From: Piscinibacter aquaticus
Lineage (GTDB): Bacteria > Pseudomonadota > Gammaproteobacteria > Burkholderiales > Burkholderiaceae_C
Assembly: GCA_007994965.1 (NCBI GenBank)
Contig: VOPW01000001.1
Span: 1,736,001-1,800,000, forward strand
Direction of reading: 5' to 3'
Length of the DNA stretch: 64,000 bases
Both the position numbers and the translations under genes were made by a program. Positions within the stretch are counted from its first letter, which is position 1, and every line of letters begins with the position of its first letter. The notes beneath the pieces were generated by a model. That model saw only the letters and a list, made by a program, of their open reading frames with translations. It did not search any database and was not told where the DNA came from. Of this stretch, positions 33,417 to 44,900 are shown in pieces.

Positions 33417-34299
33417 GTGACCGACGCGGATTCGCGCCTGCTGCTGCGGGCGATGCCCTGGGTCTTCGTGCTGATCTGGAGCACCGGTTTCGTGGTCGCA
33501 CGGCTGGCGATGCCGCACGCGCCGCCGTTGACGTTTCTCGCGGTGCGTTATGCGCTGTCGGTGGCCTGCTTTGCGCTGTGGATGCGGCTGGCGAAGGTTG
33601 CGCTTCCCCCTCGCGAGCAATGGTGGCCGCTGGTCGTGAGTGGCGTGCTGATGCACGCCGGCTACCTCGGCGGCGTATGGTCGGCCGTCAAGGCCGGCAT
33701 GGGCGCCGGCACCGTGGCCTTGCTCGTCGGCCTGCAACCAGTGATCACCGCGGTGTGGCTCAGCGCGACGGCGGGCAGCCAGGCGCGTGTTTCGCCGCGC
33801 CAGTGGCTCGGCCTTGCGCTGGGGCTGGCCGGCCTGACGCTCGTGGTCTGGCGAAAGCTCGGCATCGGCGAAGTCAGCGTGGCGAACCTGCTCTTCGCCA
33901 TCGGTGCGTTGCTCTCGATCACGGCCGGCACGCTCTACCAGAAGCGGCACGTGCGCGTGGCCGATGTTCGTGCGGCCAGCGCCGTGCAACTGCTGGCGGC
34001 GTTGGCCGTGTCGACACCGCTCGCGATACTCGAGAGCGAATCGATGCGCTGGCATCCGGATCTCGTTGCGGCGCTCGCGTGGTCGGTGCTCGCGCTGACC
34101 CTCGGCGGCAGTTCCTTGCTCTACCTGCTGATCCAACGTGGTGCAGCCACGCAGGTGACGAGCCTGCTCTACACCGGTACCGCCTTGCACGGCTGCAATG
34201 GCCTGGGCGCTGTTCGGCGAAGCCTTCACGGCGCTCATGCTGCTGGGCATGACGCTCACCGTGTTGGGTGTGGCGATGGTGGTGCGCGACCATGGTTGA
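33417..34299 (+). CDS. EamA/DMT-superfamily permease
   Basis: About 294 residues, ten predicted membrane helices in two EamA repeats (WVFVLIWSTGFVVARLA; LLVGLQPVITAVWL; LLSITAGTLYQKRH; MAWALFGEAFTALMLLGMTL). GTG start two bases after the pgsA stop, so co-transcribed. One frameshift near 34170; after it the frame WALFGEAF to VVRDHG is the conserved one. Substrate unknown; the family exports metabolites or amino acids. Confidence 0.83.
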
Positions 34300-34371
34300 A
34301 CGAAGACACACCGGTGTGACATAGGGGCTGCGGAGGCGTCCATGATTACGCCTAGAATCGCGCTCCCGACC

Positions 34372-34400
34372 TTGACAGCCCAGGGGGCGCGGCATGTAAT
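34372..34400 (+). promoter_or_regulatory. Sigma-70 promoter of the HU gene
   Basis: TTGACA at 34372-34377, 17-base spacer, TGTAAT at 34395-34400: a near-consensus vegetative promoter about 90 bases upstream of the HU start. This leaves a leader of roughly 80 bases. Confidence 0.75.
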
Positions 34401-34489
34401 GGCCCGCGCCGGAAGTGCCCGTCAGTGGCACGCTCCGAGACACACCCACCGAATTCAGTCCGAGAAACCGTTTGAGAGGGGGACATCCC

Positions 34490-34762
34490 GTGAACAAGTC
34501 TGAATTGATCGAGCACATCGCCCGCCAGGCCGACATTTCCAAGGCTGCCGCCACGCGCGCCCTGGAGGCCATGATCGGCGGTGTGAAGCAGACGCTGAAG
34601 AAGAACAACAGCGTCTCGCTGGTCGGCTTCGGCACCTTCAGCGTGACCAAGCGCGCCGCCCGCAGCGGCCGCAATCCCCGCACCGGCGCCACGATCAAGA
34701 TCAAGGCCGCCAAGGTGCCGAAGTTCCGTCCGGGCAAGGCCCTGAAGGACGCCGTCAACTGA
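34490..34762 (+). CDS. hupB: DNA-binding protein HU-beta
   Basis: A 90-residue HU with GTG start: [49 protein letters not shown] (the DNA-intercalating arm with RNPRTG) and [22 protein letters not shown]. The GTG is preferred over upstream in-frame ATG codons because it gives the canonical HU N-terminus and follows GAGAGGGGGAC. Nucleoid-associated dimer. Downstream is a tRNA-Val gene. Confidence 0.96.
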   Translation: MNKSELIEHIARQADISKAAATRALEAMIGGVKQTLKKNNSVSLVGFGTFSVTKRAARSGRNPRTGATIKIKAAKVPKFRPGKALKDAVN

Positions 34763-34777
34763 AGTCGTCTCCACTGC

Positions 34778-34852
34778 GGGTGCTTAGCTCAGTTGGTAGA
34801 GCGGCGCCCTTACAAGGCGTAGGTCGGGGTTCGAACCCCTCAGCACCCACCA
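34778..34852 (+). tRNA. tRNA-Val (anticodon TAC)
   Basis: Acceptor GGGTGCT pairs with AGCACCC; D-arm TAGCTCAGTTGGTAGAGC; anticodon stem-loop with loop CTTACAA, anticodon TAC at 34811-34813; T-arm GGGGTTCGAACCCC; discriminator A and encoded CCA. Confidence 0.96.
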
Positions 34853-34983
34853 CCGGCTCCCTGGGGCCGGACCGGATGGCCCCCAGGGGCTGAGATAGAA
34901 TCCGGCGCGCAAACCAGACCCGAAGGCGAACCCCGGTTCGCCTTTGTCGCATCTGGACACCCCGCTGTCGATAGAGGCCTTCG

Positions 34984-36912
34984 ATGTTCGATTTCGTCCG
35001 CAAGCACACCCGCATCCTGCAGTTCGTGCTCGTGCTGCTGATCTTCCCGTCCTTCGTGTTCTTCGGCATCCAGGGCTACAGCCGCTTCACCGGTGGCGAG
35101 AACGAGCCGGTGGCCAAGGTGGCCGGCACGAACATCACGCAGGCCGAATGGACGGCCGCGCAGCGCGAGCAGGTGGAGCGCGTGCGACGCCAGATGCCAG
35201 GTGTCGACGCCAAGCTGTTCGACACGCCGGAAATGAAGCAGCAGGTGCTCGACGGCCTGATCCGCGAGCGCGTGCTGCTGGCGGCGGCCAACAAGGCGCA
35301 CCTCGTGACCACCAACGAGCGCCTGCAGCGGGAACTGCTGGCCATCCCGCAGCTCGCCCTCTGAAGAAGCCGGACGGCAGCTTCGACGTCGACGCCTACA
35401 AGGCACTGCTGTCGGCACAGGGCATGACCCCGGAGATGTTCGAGGCACGCATGCGGCAGGACGCCACGATGCGCATCGGTGCTCGACGGCGTGGGCGCCA
35501 CCGCGTTCGCGCCGGCCAGCCTCAGCACCGCCGCATTCGACGCGCTGCTGCAGCAGCGCGAGATCCAGGTGCAGCGCTTCGAGGCGAAGGACTACGTGGG
35601 CAAGGTCAACCCGAGCGACGACGACCTGCAGGCCTACTACAAGGCGCCGGAGAACGCGGCGCAGTTCCAGGCCCCCGAGCAGGCCACGATCGAGTACGTC
35701 ATCCTCGACCTCGAGTCGATCAAGAAGGGCATTACCGTCGCCGAGGACGAACTGCGCAAGTACTACACCGAGAACGAGAAGCGCTTTTCGACGCCGGAGG
35801 AGCGCCGTGCCAGCCATATCCTCGTGAAGGCGGAGAAGAGTGCGCCGGCGGCTGAGCGCGAGAAGGCCAGGGCCAAGGCCGAGCAACTGCTTGCCGAGGT
35901 CAAGAAGGCGCCGGGCAGCTTCGCCGACATCGCGCGCAAGAACAGTGACGATCCGGGTTCGGCACAGCGCGGTGGCGATCTCGACTTCTTCGGCCGCGGC
36001 GCGATGGTCAAGCCCTTCGAGGATGCCGCCTTCGGCCTCAAGCAAGGCGAGATCAGCGGCGTGGTCGAGAGCGATTTCGGCTACCACATCATCCAGGTGA
36101 CCGGCGTTCGCGGCGGCGACAAGAAGAGCTTCGAGCAGGTGCGTGCCGAGATCGAGAACGAGGCGAAGAACCAGCAGGCGCAGAGCCGCTTTTCCGCCGC
36201 CGCCGTCGATTTCACCAACGTGGTGTATGAGCAGTCCGACAGCCTCAAGCCGGCCGCCGAGAAGTTCAAGCTGGAAGTGCGCACCGCCGAGGTGAAGCGC
36301 ACGCCCGCGCCGGGTGCCACCGGCGCGCTGGCCAACGCCAAGTTCCTCGAAGCGCTGTTCGGCACCGACTCGGTCTCGAACAAGCGCAACGTCGAGGCCG
36401 TCGAAGTCGGGCCGAACCAGCTGGCCTCCGGCCGCATCGTGCAATACAGCGCTGCGCGCCAGCGTTCGTTCGACGAGGTCAAGGCGCAGGTCCGCGAACG
36501 CGTCGTCGCCAAGCAGGCGTCGGAACTCGCGCGCAAGGACGGCGAGGCCCGTCTGGCCGAACTGCGCAAGGCGCCGGAGACGGCGATGGCCGGCGCGAGT
36601 GTGACCGTCTCGCGTGCCGCCACGAAGGACGTGCCGCGCGACATCGTCGACGCCGCGCTGCGCGCGCCGACCGACAAGCTGCCGTCTTTCGCGGGCGTGG
36701 AGCAGGGCACGCAGGGGTATGCGGTCGTGCGCATCGCGAAGGTGTCGGGCCGCGACGCGGCCACCGGAGAGACCGCCCAGCTGCAGGCACAGTTCGGGCA
36801 GGCCTGGGGCGATGCGGAGGCCCAGGCCTACTACGCCGCGCTGAAGAAGCGCTTCAAGGCGGAGACCCTGCCCGCCGCAGCCAAGGCCGCCAGCGCGCCT
36901 TCCGGGCTCTGA
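34984..36912 (+). CDS. ppiD: Periplasmic folding chaperone/peptidyl-prolyl isomerase PpiD
   Basis: About 640 residues with frameshifts near 35362 and 35475 (predicted CCAGG). N-terminal membrane anchor ([19 protein letters not shown]) after [10 protein letters not shown], a SurA_N-like region ([21 protein letters not shown]), a parvulin PPIase domain ([50 protein letters not shown]) and a C-terminal helical region. It helps outer-membrane proteins leave the Sec translocon. Standing downstream of HU and a tRNA gene is the common hup-ppiD order. Confidence 0.93.
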
Positions 36913-36931
36913 GTTTGGGTTGGCGCCGCGC

Positions 36932-36937
36932 TATAAT
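36932..36937 (+). promoter_or_regulatory. Probable -10 element of the tRNA-His gene
   Basis: TATAAT exactly matching the -10 consensus, 14 bases before the tRNA 5' end. The -35 side is poor. Confidence 0.55.
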
Positions 36938-36950
36938 GCGCGGCTCTGCG

Positions 36951-37026
36951 GTGGCTGTAGCTCAGTTGGTAGAGTCCAGGATTGTGATTCCTGTTGTCGT
37001 GGGTTCGAGTCCCATCAGCCACCCCA
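36951..37026 (+). tRNA. tRNA-His (anticodon GTG)
   Basis: Acceptor GTGGCTG pairs with CAGCCAC; D-arm TAGCTCAGTTGGTAGAGT; anticodon loop ATTGTGA with anticodon GTG; T-loop GTTCGAGTC; discriminator C, as required for tRNA-His, and encoded CCA. Confidence 0.96.
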
Positions 37027-37040
37027 CCGAATGATGCGGA

Positions 37041-37065
37041 AGCCGGGCCCAGCGCCCGGCTTTTT
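37041..37065 (+). terminator. Rho-independent terminator after tRNA-His
   Basis: AGCCGGGC, loop CCAGC, GCCCGGCT, followed by a T run (TTTTTC). Fifteen bases after the tRNA CCA; also faces the convergent sensor kinase gene. Confidence 0.85.
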
Positions 37066-37081
37066 CGTTGTCTGGTCCGTT

Positions 37082-39335
37082 TCAGGCACGCGCCGCGAGA
37101 TCGAGGATGGTCACCCGGCAGCCGATGCCGCGCGGCTGCAGTTCGCGCCACTCGACCTCACCCCCAGCTGCTTGACGCGCTTGCGCACGCCGCCCAGGCC
37201 GAGTCCATGCGACCGGGCGCGCGGATTGCGGCCCTCGCCGTTGTCGACCACTTGCAGATCGAGCCGATCCTTGCGGTGCAGCAGCGTCACTTCGACGCGT
37301 GTGGCCTTGGCATGGGCGATCGCGTTGCTGACCAACTCGCGCAGCACGCGGGTCAGCGCCGACCACTGCACCACCGACAGCAGCACGTCGGCATCGGATT
37401 CGAAGGTCCAGTCCAGCTGCACGTGCGCAGCAGTCAGGCGCTGCGTCAGGTCGGCCTTCCATTCGGCCGCCGCGTGCGAGAGCCGGTGGTTGGGCGCCGC
37501 CAGCCGCGGGTCAGCGTCTTCAGGTCCTGCAGCGTGTGCCGCACGTACTCTTCCATCTCCGGCGACTGCGCCTTGTACATCAGCGTCAGCAGCCGGGCGC
37601 CGATGTCGTCGTGCAGATCCTGGGCGAGCCGGGCGCGTTCCTCGCTGCGGCCCTGCTCGACGGCCTTGTCGAAGGCCACCGCGCGGCGCAGCTGCTCGAC
37701 CACGCGCGCGGTCAGCCGCGCATCCTCGAACGTGAACAGGCGCCTGCCACGATGCGCGAAGCGCAGCACGATGGCCCCATGCGAGCGCGATGCGTCGCCA
37801 TCGAGCGCGGGCACAGGCAGCATCAGCGTCGAGCCGTCACTGGACACCCGCGTGGCGCTCACCCTTCGGTCCGAGAGGATGACCTCCATCGGTTCGAACA
37901 GATCGCGCAGCAGCTCCGACAGCAGCACGCCGGTGCGCTCCGGGTGCGCCTCGACCTCGCGCGCGATGCGATAGAGCTGCTCGAACATGCGCTCGGTGGT
38001 GAGCATGTTGCTGCCCAGCAGCTGGTCGAGCACCCACTGGCGTGCGCCCGAATAGACGGCCAGCGACAGGAACAGCGCCAGGGTCAGCGAGGCGAACGGC
38101 CCCAGCGAGAACACCGCCACGAAGAGCAGGTCGAGCGACGTGGCCACTGTGCTCACGGCGGCGAGCAGCGAGAACTCCCGCATGATCTGCTGCGAGCGCG
38201 AGAGGAACGGCACCAGCACGATCAACGACGCGAAGAACACATACCAGACCGTCGAGCCGACGGTGGCGATGTTGTGGTGCACACCCGGCAGCGTGATCGC
38301 CGCCGCCAGCGAGGCGGTGAGCAGCACCCAGGTGACCAGCGTGACGACGCCGAAGCGCCGCAGCACGGTGGCGAAGGGATGCGGCTCGATGCGGTACGAC
38401 CAGCTCAGCAGCGCCACCATCGCCAGCCCGTACAGCACCACCGCGAGCTGGGTCCACCACCAGCCGTAGGGCATCCGGTCGAAGCCGACGGCGGCGGTCA
38501 GCGCGGCGGCGATCGCCCAGGCGGCAAGAGCGATGGCCGCCGCGCCGGGCAGGCGCCGGGGATGGACAGTGGCCGCGTGCACGATGGCGGCCGCACAGAC
38601 CAGATCGAAACCGATGCGCAGCGGCAGGTCGATGTGGGCCAGCAGCCGGGGCAGCGCGAGGTCGGAGGTCGACTCGATCGCGATGAAGACGAGGTTGGCC
38701 GCCTGCGACAGCGCGATGGTGGCGTAGAGGAGGTTGCGGCCGTTCGGCTTGGCCATCAGCACGACCACGGCCACCGTGTACACCGCCAGCGCCAGCGCAC
38801 ACAGCAGCCAGTACATCGCCGGCAGCCCGGCAAAGCCGCGTGCCGACGTCTGCACGTAGGCACTGCGCCCGCCGGCGAAGACGAACTGCACCGCCGGCTG
38901 TGCGAGCAGGTCGCCCAGCTCCTCGTGCAGCCGGTGATGCTCTCGCCGTGCCTCGTCGTCGACCACCCAGCGCGCCGAGCGCTGCAGCGTCAATGCATCC
39001 TTGAGCTCCACGCTGCGGCCATCGGCCTGCACGGCCACGAGGCGCTGTCCCACCATGGGCTCGAGCACCGGGTCGCTGGCCCGGACGAGCTCGATGCGGT
39101 TGTCCGCCGTCGCGCGCCAGTTGGCATCCACCCGCGGCAGGCTGGCCATCTCGCGAGCGAGCAGGAACAGCCCCAGGCAGCCGCACAGCGCGAAGACCAC
39201 CAGCAGCCGCAGCCGCCAACCCATCCAGCGCGACATGCCGTCGCCGCGGGCGATGCGCTCGCCGAAGCTGGATTCGATGGCCGAGTCAGCCGGCGTCAGC
39301 GTGGACAGCGGCCCGGGCGAAGCGCGTTGCGACAC
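37082..39335 (-). CDS. Multi-pass membrane sensor histidine kinase (HisKA_3 type)
   Basis: About 750 residues with frameshifts at 37500-37503 (predicted CCTGG) and near 37165. GTG start. One N-terminal helix, a periplasmic region of about 130 residues resembling a PDZ-like fold (GQRLVAVQADGRSVELKDALTLQ), then seven to eight helices from YWLLCALALAVYTVAVVV to LTLALFLSLAVYS, a GAF-like region, a HisKA_3 box with acceptor His in RLAQDLHDDIGARLL, and an ATPase domain ending GLGLGGVRKRVKQLG. The adjacent NarL-type regulator, 16 bases downstream in gene order, is its likely partner. Confidence 0.83.
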
Positions 39336-39350
39336 GGCGTGGCGCCGGCG

Positions 39351-40071
39351 TCAGACCAGGCCCTGCTTGCTCGCCAGCACCGCGGCTTCGGCGCGGCTGG
39401 ACACGTTGAGCTTCTTGTAGATGGACTTGATGTGGTCGTTGACAGTGAACCACTTGATGCCCATCAGGTTCGCGATCTCCTTGATCGTGAAACCCCTTGC
39501 TCAGGTAGGTCAGCACCTCGCTTTCGCGCGGTGTCAGGCGCTCATGGTCGAGCGGCGCGCCGCGGCCCATCGGCATCGGGCGACTGCTCTGGAAGCCGGT
39601 GTTCGGCGTCATCGGCGCTGCCTCGCCGCCCTGGCGGAAATGGGTCAGCAGACGCCGGGCAATCGCCGGCGACAGCGGCGGCTGGCCGCGCACGATCTTC
39701 TGCAACTCCTCGACCAGCACTTCGAAACGGTCCTCCTTCAGCAGGTAACCGTCGGCGCCGCACTGCAGCGCCGGGAAGAGGTGGTCGTCGTCCGAATACA
39801 GCGTCGTGACGATCTTCGTGGCCGGGTACTTCACCAGTTCGGCCAGCAGTTCCATGCCGTTGCCGTCAGGCAGTTCGAGGTCGACCAGGATCAGCTTGAA
39901 GGGATCGGCGGGCTCGCGGGTGGGCGACAGCGGCCCGATGTGGCGACGCGCGCTTTCGAGATCGCCGGCCTCGGTGATCGCGATCGCATCGCTGAAGCTC
40001 TCCCGTACGACGCGGCACAGGAAGCTGCGCGCAACCGGGTTGTCTTCCAGGATGAGGACTTTGACTGACAT
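39351..40071 (-). CDS. NarL/FixJ-family response regulator
   Basis: About 240 residues with one extra base near 39495. Receiver domain: VKVLILEDNPVARSFLCRV, phospho-acceptor Asp in ILVDLELPDGNG, and Lys in GYLLKED. LuxR helix-turn-helix: LTPRESEVLTYLSKG then FTIKEIANLMGIKWFTVNDHIKSIYKKLNV after repair. It precedes the sensor kinase gene in the same direction, 15 bases apart, so the two form a two-component pair. The kinase signal and target genes are unknown. Confidence 0.87.
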
Positions 40072-40183
40072 GCTCCACCCGTCACGACCCTGAGGGGCCT
40101 TGTTGTTTGCGCGGCATGTTAGCGCACCGGCCTGCAAGCCCGGCCGATCCGTGACGAAGTTCCCGCTTTCGAGGGGGAGCGCG

Positions 40184-41159
40184 TCAGTCGTTGACCAGCA
40201 CCAGCTTGCCGCGCACGGCGCGTGCCCATGCGCGCGAAGGCCTCGGGCAGGGCGTTCATCGGCAGGCGCCGGTCGATCACGGGCTTGACCTTGCCCTGCG
40301 CATACCACTGCGCCAGCTCGGCGAGCGCCCGCGCATTGGCCTGCGGCTCCCGGCGGGCAAACTCGCCCCAGAACACGCCGACGATCGAGGCGCCCTTGAG
40401 GAGTGCCGGGTTCCAGGGCAGGGCAGGAATGCCGCCCTGGGCAAAGCCGACCACGAGGTAGCGGCCACGCCCGGCGATCGAGCGGAACACCGGCTCGGCC
40501 GGTCTCCGCCCACCGGATCGTAGACGACGTCCGGGCCCTTGCCGCCGGTCAGCCGCTTGATCTCCTCGCGCAGGTTGGCGCTGCCGTAGTTGATCGTCTC
40601 GTCGGCGCCGATCTCGCGGCACAGCGCGCACTTCTCGTCGCTGGAGGCGGCCGCGATGACACGCGCACCGACCGCCTTGCCGATCTGGATCGCCGCGGTG
40701 CCCACGCCGCCGGCGGCGCCGAGCACCAGCAGCGTCTCGCCGGCCTTCAGTGCGGCGCGATCGACCAGGGCGTGGTGCGTGGTGCCGTAGGTCAGCACGA
40801 AGGCCGCCGCATCATCGAACGCGAATCCTCGCGGCAACGGCATCACCACGTCGGCCTTCACGCAGGCATGGGTGGCAAAGCCTCCCGTGCCCGAGAAGGC
40901 CGCCACCGCATCGCCGGGCTTGACGTGCTTGACGCCGTCACCCACCGCCTCGACCACGCCGGCGAACTCCGAGCCGGGCACGAACGGCGGCGTCGGCTTC
41001 ATCTGGTACTTGTTCTGCACCACCAGCAGGTCGGGGAAGTTGAGGCTGGCGGCCTTGATGGCGATGAGCACCTCGCCCGCGCCAGGGCTCGGCGTCGGCA
41101 CTTCCTTCCAGGCCACGGCATCGACGCCGGTGGGGTTCTCGCACAGCCAGGGCAAACAT
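40184..41159 (-). CDS. Zinc-type NADPH:quinone oxidoreductase (MDR family)
   Basis: About 325 residues after repair near 41147 (CCCAGG-type insertion giving [11 protein letters not shown]), 40499 (CCGG for CCTGG) and 40218. Medium-chain dehydrogenase fold: [25 protein letters not shown] at about 60-85 and nucleotide-binding [22 protein letters not shown]. No structural zinc cysteines are evident, as in quinone oxidoreductase-like members. Reduces quinones or enoyl compounds with NADPH; the physiological substrate is unknown. Divergent from surE. Confidence 0.85.
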
Positions 41160-41251
41160 GTCGTCGTCTCCGTCGATCGGTGGCGGCGCATGATAAGCAT
41201 CAACCGCGGGGCGCAACGTCGCCAGGGCGACGCGTCCCTACAATCCGCCGG

Positions 41252-42025
41252 ATGCGCATCCTCATCGCCAACGACGACGGTTATCTCGCGCCCGGCATCG
41301 CCGCGCTCATCCAGGCCTGTGCGGGGCTGGGCGAGATCGACGTGGTCGCACCGGAGCAGAACGCCAGCGGCACCTCCAACTCGCTGACGCTGAACCGTCC
41401 CCTCTCGGTGTACCCGGCGCGCCACGCGCACGGTAAAGCGGTGCAGTCGTTCCGCTACGTCAACGGCACGCCGTCGGACTGCGTGCACGTGGCCCTCACC
41501 GGGCTGCTGCCGCACCGGCCCGACACGGGTGGTCTCGGGCATCAACAACGGCGCCAACATGGGCGACGACACGCTCTATTCCGGGACCGTCGCCGCGGCG
41601 ATGGAAGGCTTCCTGTTCGGCATTCCGGCGATCGCGTTCTCGCAGGTGGAGAAGGGCTGGGGCCACCTCGACGCCGCCGCCCGCGTGGCGCGCAGCGTCA
41701 TCGAGCAGGTGCTGCGCCAGCCGCCGGCGGGCGCCGCGGCTGCTGAACGTGAACATCCCGAACCGCGCTGATGCCGATGCGCTGCCGCGGCAGATCACCC
41801 GTCTCGGCCGCCGCCACGCGAGCGAGCCGGTGATCCGCCAGACCAGCCCGCGCGGCGACACCATCTACTGGATCGGACCGGCCGGCGACGCGCGAAGGCG
41901 GCGAGGGCACCGACTTCCATGCCGTGGCCAACGGTGCCGTCTCGGTCACGCCGCTGCAGGTGGACCTGACCGACCACGCCGCGCTGCCGGCGTGGCGCGC
42001 CTGGGCCACCGGGGCCGGCCGGTGA
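41252..42025 (+). CDS. surE: 5'-nucleotidase SurE
   Basis: About 256 residues with frameshifts near 41527, 41728 and 41893. The metal site [16 protein letters not shown] (Asp pair), [40 protein letters not shown] and LLNVNIPN are all present. It dephosphorylates nucleoside monophosphates and short polyphosphate in stationary phase. First gene of surE-pcm-nlpD-rpoS; its stop overlaps the pcm GTG start. Confidence 0.94.
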
Positions 42026-42838
42026 GCGAAGGCGGCAAGCCGCCGCGCTTTCCGCTGCGGCTCGATCAGGTCGGGCCGGCGGGCGTGACGGCCAAGCCGG
42101 CGGTGCTGCGGCCACAAGCGCCGCTGCAGCAGGCCCATGCCGACGCCGCCCGGCGGGTCGCGCCGTCCGGGCTGGGGCTCGACTCGGCTGACGTGCGCCG
42201 CCGCATGGTGCAGCGGCTGCAGCAGCAGGGCCTGCGGCACGACGCCGTGATCGCGGCCCTGGCGACCGTGCCGCGGCACGCCTTCGTCGACGCGGCCCTG
42301 GCGATCCAGGCTTACGAAGACACGAGCCTGCCGATCGGGCTCGGCCAGACCATCTCGAAGCCGTCGGTGGTCGGCCGCATGATCGAGATGCTGATGCACG
42401 GCGCCACGGCGCGCGCCACCGGTTCGCTCGGCCGCACGCTGGAGATCGGCACCGGCTGCGGCTACCGAGGCTGCGCTGCTGGCGCAGTTGTCGCGCCAGG
42501 TGATCTCGATCGAGCGCCTCAAGCCCTTGCACGACAAGGCCCGCGACAACCTGGCGGCATTGCGGATGAGCAACCTGCGGCTGGTGTATGGTGACGGCAT
42601 GCGGGGACACCCGCCCAATGCGCCGTACGACAGCATCATCGCTGCCGCTGGCGGCGAGGCCTTGCCGCCGGCATGGCTCGAACAGCTCGCAGTCGGCGGC
42701 CGCCTGGTGGCGCCGCTGCAGGACCCTCGAACGAACAGGCAGGCCCTGGTGGTGGTCGATCGCCACGAAGGCGGCTACGAGCACAGCGTCCACGAGACGG
42801 TGAAGTTCGTGCCCCTAAAATCCGGCCTCGGTGACTGA
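42022..42838 (+). CDS. pcm: Protein-L-isoaspartate O-methyltransferase
   Basis: About 272 residues, longer than the 208-residue E. coli protein because of a Pro/Ala-rich N-terminal extension of about 60 residues. One inserted base at 42465-42470 (CCGAGG for CCAGG). Catalytic Ser region [25 protein letters not shown] motif [23 protein letters not shown] and [22 protein letters not shown]. Repairs isoaspartyl residues in aged proteins. GTG start overlaps surE. Confidence 0.93.
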
Positions 42839-42841
42839 CGA

Positions 42842-43760
42842 ATGAACCAACGTATCCCTTATCTCTCGTCGCTGCAACGCGCAGGCCGCGCCGCAGCGAC
42901 GCTGTGCGTCGTCGCGTGGCTGGCCGGTTGTGCCACGTCCAGGCACCCGGCACCGGTGGAGGAACGCTCCCTCGGCCCTCGCCCGACGGCGAACATCGTC
43001 GCGCTCGGGCGCAATGCCGGCGCAGCCCGCTGCCGACGCGAGCAAACCTCTGCCCGGCGCCGAGAACGCCGGCAAGCCCGGGTACTACACCGTCAAGCCC
43101 GGCGACACCATGATCCGCATCGGCCTCGAGAGCGGCCAGAACTGGAAGGATCTGGTGAAGTGGAACGAGCTCGAGAATGCCAACGTGATCGAGGTCGGGC
43201 AGGTGCTGCGTGTGGTGCCGCCGGGCGACAACGCCACCGGCGTATCCACGCGTCCGATCACCGTCGCCAAGGCCGAGACGCGCCCGCTCGATGCGAAGCC
43301 GGCACCGGCCGCTGCGAGCGCAAGCCCCACACCCATAGCCACGGCACCGGCGGCCGTGGTGGCCACGCCTGCCGCGGCGCGCACCGGCGACGACGACGTG
43401 AACTGGATGTGGCCGGCCACCGGCTCGATCACCTCTGCCTTCGAGGAAGGCAAGAGCAAGGGCCTGGGCATCGCCGGCAAGCTCGGCGACCCGGTGCTCG
43501 CTGCCGCCGATGGCCGCGTGGTCTATGCCGGCTCGGGCCTGCGCGGCTACGGCAATCTGGTGATCCTCAAGCACAACGCCACCTACCTGACGGCCTACGC
43601 GCACAACCAGACGCTGCTGGTCAAGGAAGACCGGGCCGTCAAGCGCGGCCAGAAGATCGCCGAGATGGGCAACACCGATTCCGATCGCGTGCTGCTTCAC
43701 TTCGAGATCCGCAAGCAGGGCAAGCCGGTGGATCCGGCCAGGCTCTTGCCGCCGCGCTGA
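42842..43760 (+). CDS. nlpD: Murein hydrolase activator lipoprotein NlpD (LysM + M23)
   Basis: About 306 residues with a frameshift near 43010. Lipoprotein signal ending WLAGC, LysM domain ([20 protein letters not shown] to [11 protein letters not shown]), a Pro/Ala linker, and a C-terminal M23 domain ([53 protein letters not shown]) lacking the full zinc-ligand set (HxxxD and HxH), so it should be a non-catalytic activator of the amidase AmiC. The rpoS promoter commonly lies inside nlpD. Confidence 0.92.
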
Positions 43761-43785
43761 CGGCGGTCGACGAAAGGCCTCGCCG

Positions 43786-44819
43786 ATGCCCAGGAAGCGC
43801 ACCACGCCATCCGGGGCATCGATCAACCCGCCGCCGCCGCTCAACGGCCATTCGCTGAGCGAGGGTGACGAGTTCTTACCGAAGCCACCGGGCCCTGACG
43901 GGCATGACGACGACGCCGCACCCGCACCGCGGGCCATCGAGCTGCCCGCAGGTGATGGCGAGGTCGGCAATACGCTGCAGACCTACCTGCGCGAGATCCG
44001 CCGCGCACCGCTGCTGACGCCGCAGCAGGAGTACGAGACGGCGATGCGCGCCCGCCAGGGCGGCTTCGACGCCCGCCAGGCGATGATCGAACACAACCTG
44101 CGCCTGGTGGTCAGCATTGCCAAGAACTACCTCGGCCGCGGCCTGCCGATGCCCGACCTGATCGAGGAGGGCAATCTCGGCCTGATGCACGCAATCGGCA
44201 AGTTCGAGCCGGAGCGAGGCTTCCGCTTCTCGACCTATGCCTCGTGGTGGATCCGCCAGAGCATCGAGCGGGCCATCATGCACCAGGCTCGCCTCGTGCG
44301 GCTGCCGGTGCACGTGGTGCGCGAGCTCAACCAGTGCTCAAGGCGCGGCGGCAGCTCGAGTCGCAGGCGCCGGCGGTCATCGATGGCGAGCGGCCGGTGC
44401 GCGTGGAGGACATCGCCGCGATGCTCGGCCGACCGGTGCAGGAAGTGAGCGAGCTGCTGCGCTTCGCTGAACAGCCCACCTCGCTGGATGCGCCGATCGA
44501 TCGGCATCCGACCGAAGGCAGTTCCGAATCGGTGCTCGACAGCGTGGCCGATGATGGCGCCAGCGACCCGATGAGCCTGACGCTCTCGAACGAAGTGGAA
44601 CGCCTGCTCGAGAACGGTCTGGACGAACTCAACGAGCGCGAACGCGAGGTGCTCGCCGGCCGCTACGGCCTGCACGACCGCGAACCCGAGACGCTCGAGG
44701 TGCTCGCCGAACGACTCGGGTTGACGCGCGAGCGCATCCGCCAGATCCAGCAGGAGGCCCTGCTCAAGCTGAAGCGGCGCATGCTGCGCCACGGCATCGA
44801 TCGCGACTCGGTGTTCTGA
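43786..44819 (+). CDS. rpoS: RNA polymerase sigma factor RpoS
   Basis: About 345 residues with one base missing at 44331-44334 (CCAG for CCAGG, restoring [15 protein letters not shown]). Region 1.2 ([27 protein letters not shown]), region 2 ([65 protein letters not shown]) in adjoining segments, region 3, and region 4 with [20 protein letters not shown]. General stress and stationary-phase sigma factor, in its standard place after nlpD. An acidic, Pro-rich N-terminal extension of about 60 residues is lineage-typical. Confidence 0.95.
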
Positions 44820-44900
44820 GCCCCCGGCTGCGGAATGCCACCCCCGGGGGTTCGCCGGCCGCTTCGGGGCGGCCGGGCGCTGGCCGGCGACGGCTTCGAG

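Noticed and set aside
37536..39809. Long plus-strand open frame of 757 codons, rich in His, Gln and Arg
   Set aside because: It is antisense to the sensor kinase and response regulator, whose conserved motifs are clear. Such composition is typical of reverse-strand shadows in GC-rich genes.
39352..40071. Frameshift in the response regulator as regulated programmed shifting
   Set aside because: The site is a run of G then T without a slippery heptamer and stem; one extra base restores a standard LuxR domain.
41221..41250. MDR oxidoreductase starting far upstream inside surE leader
   Set aside because: The in-frame extension lacks conserved sequence; the ATG at 41159 gives the expected family N-terminus after repair.
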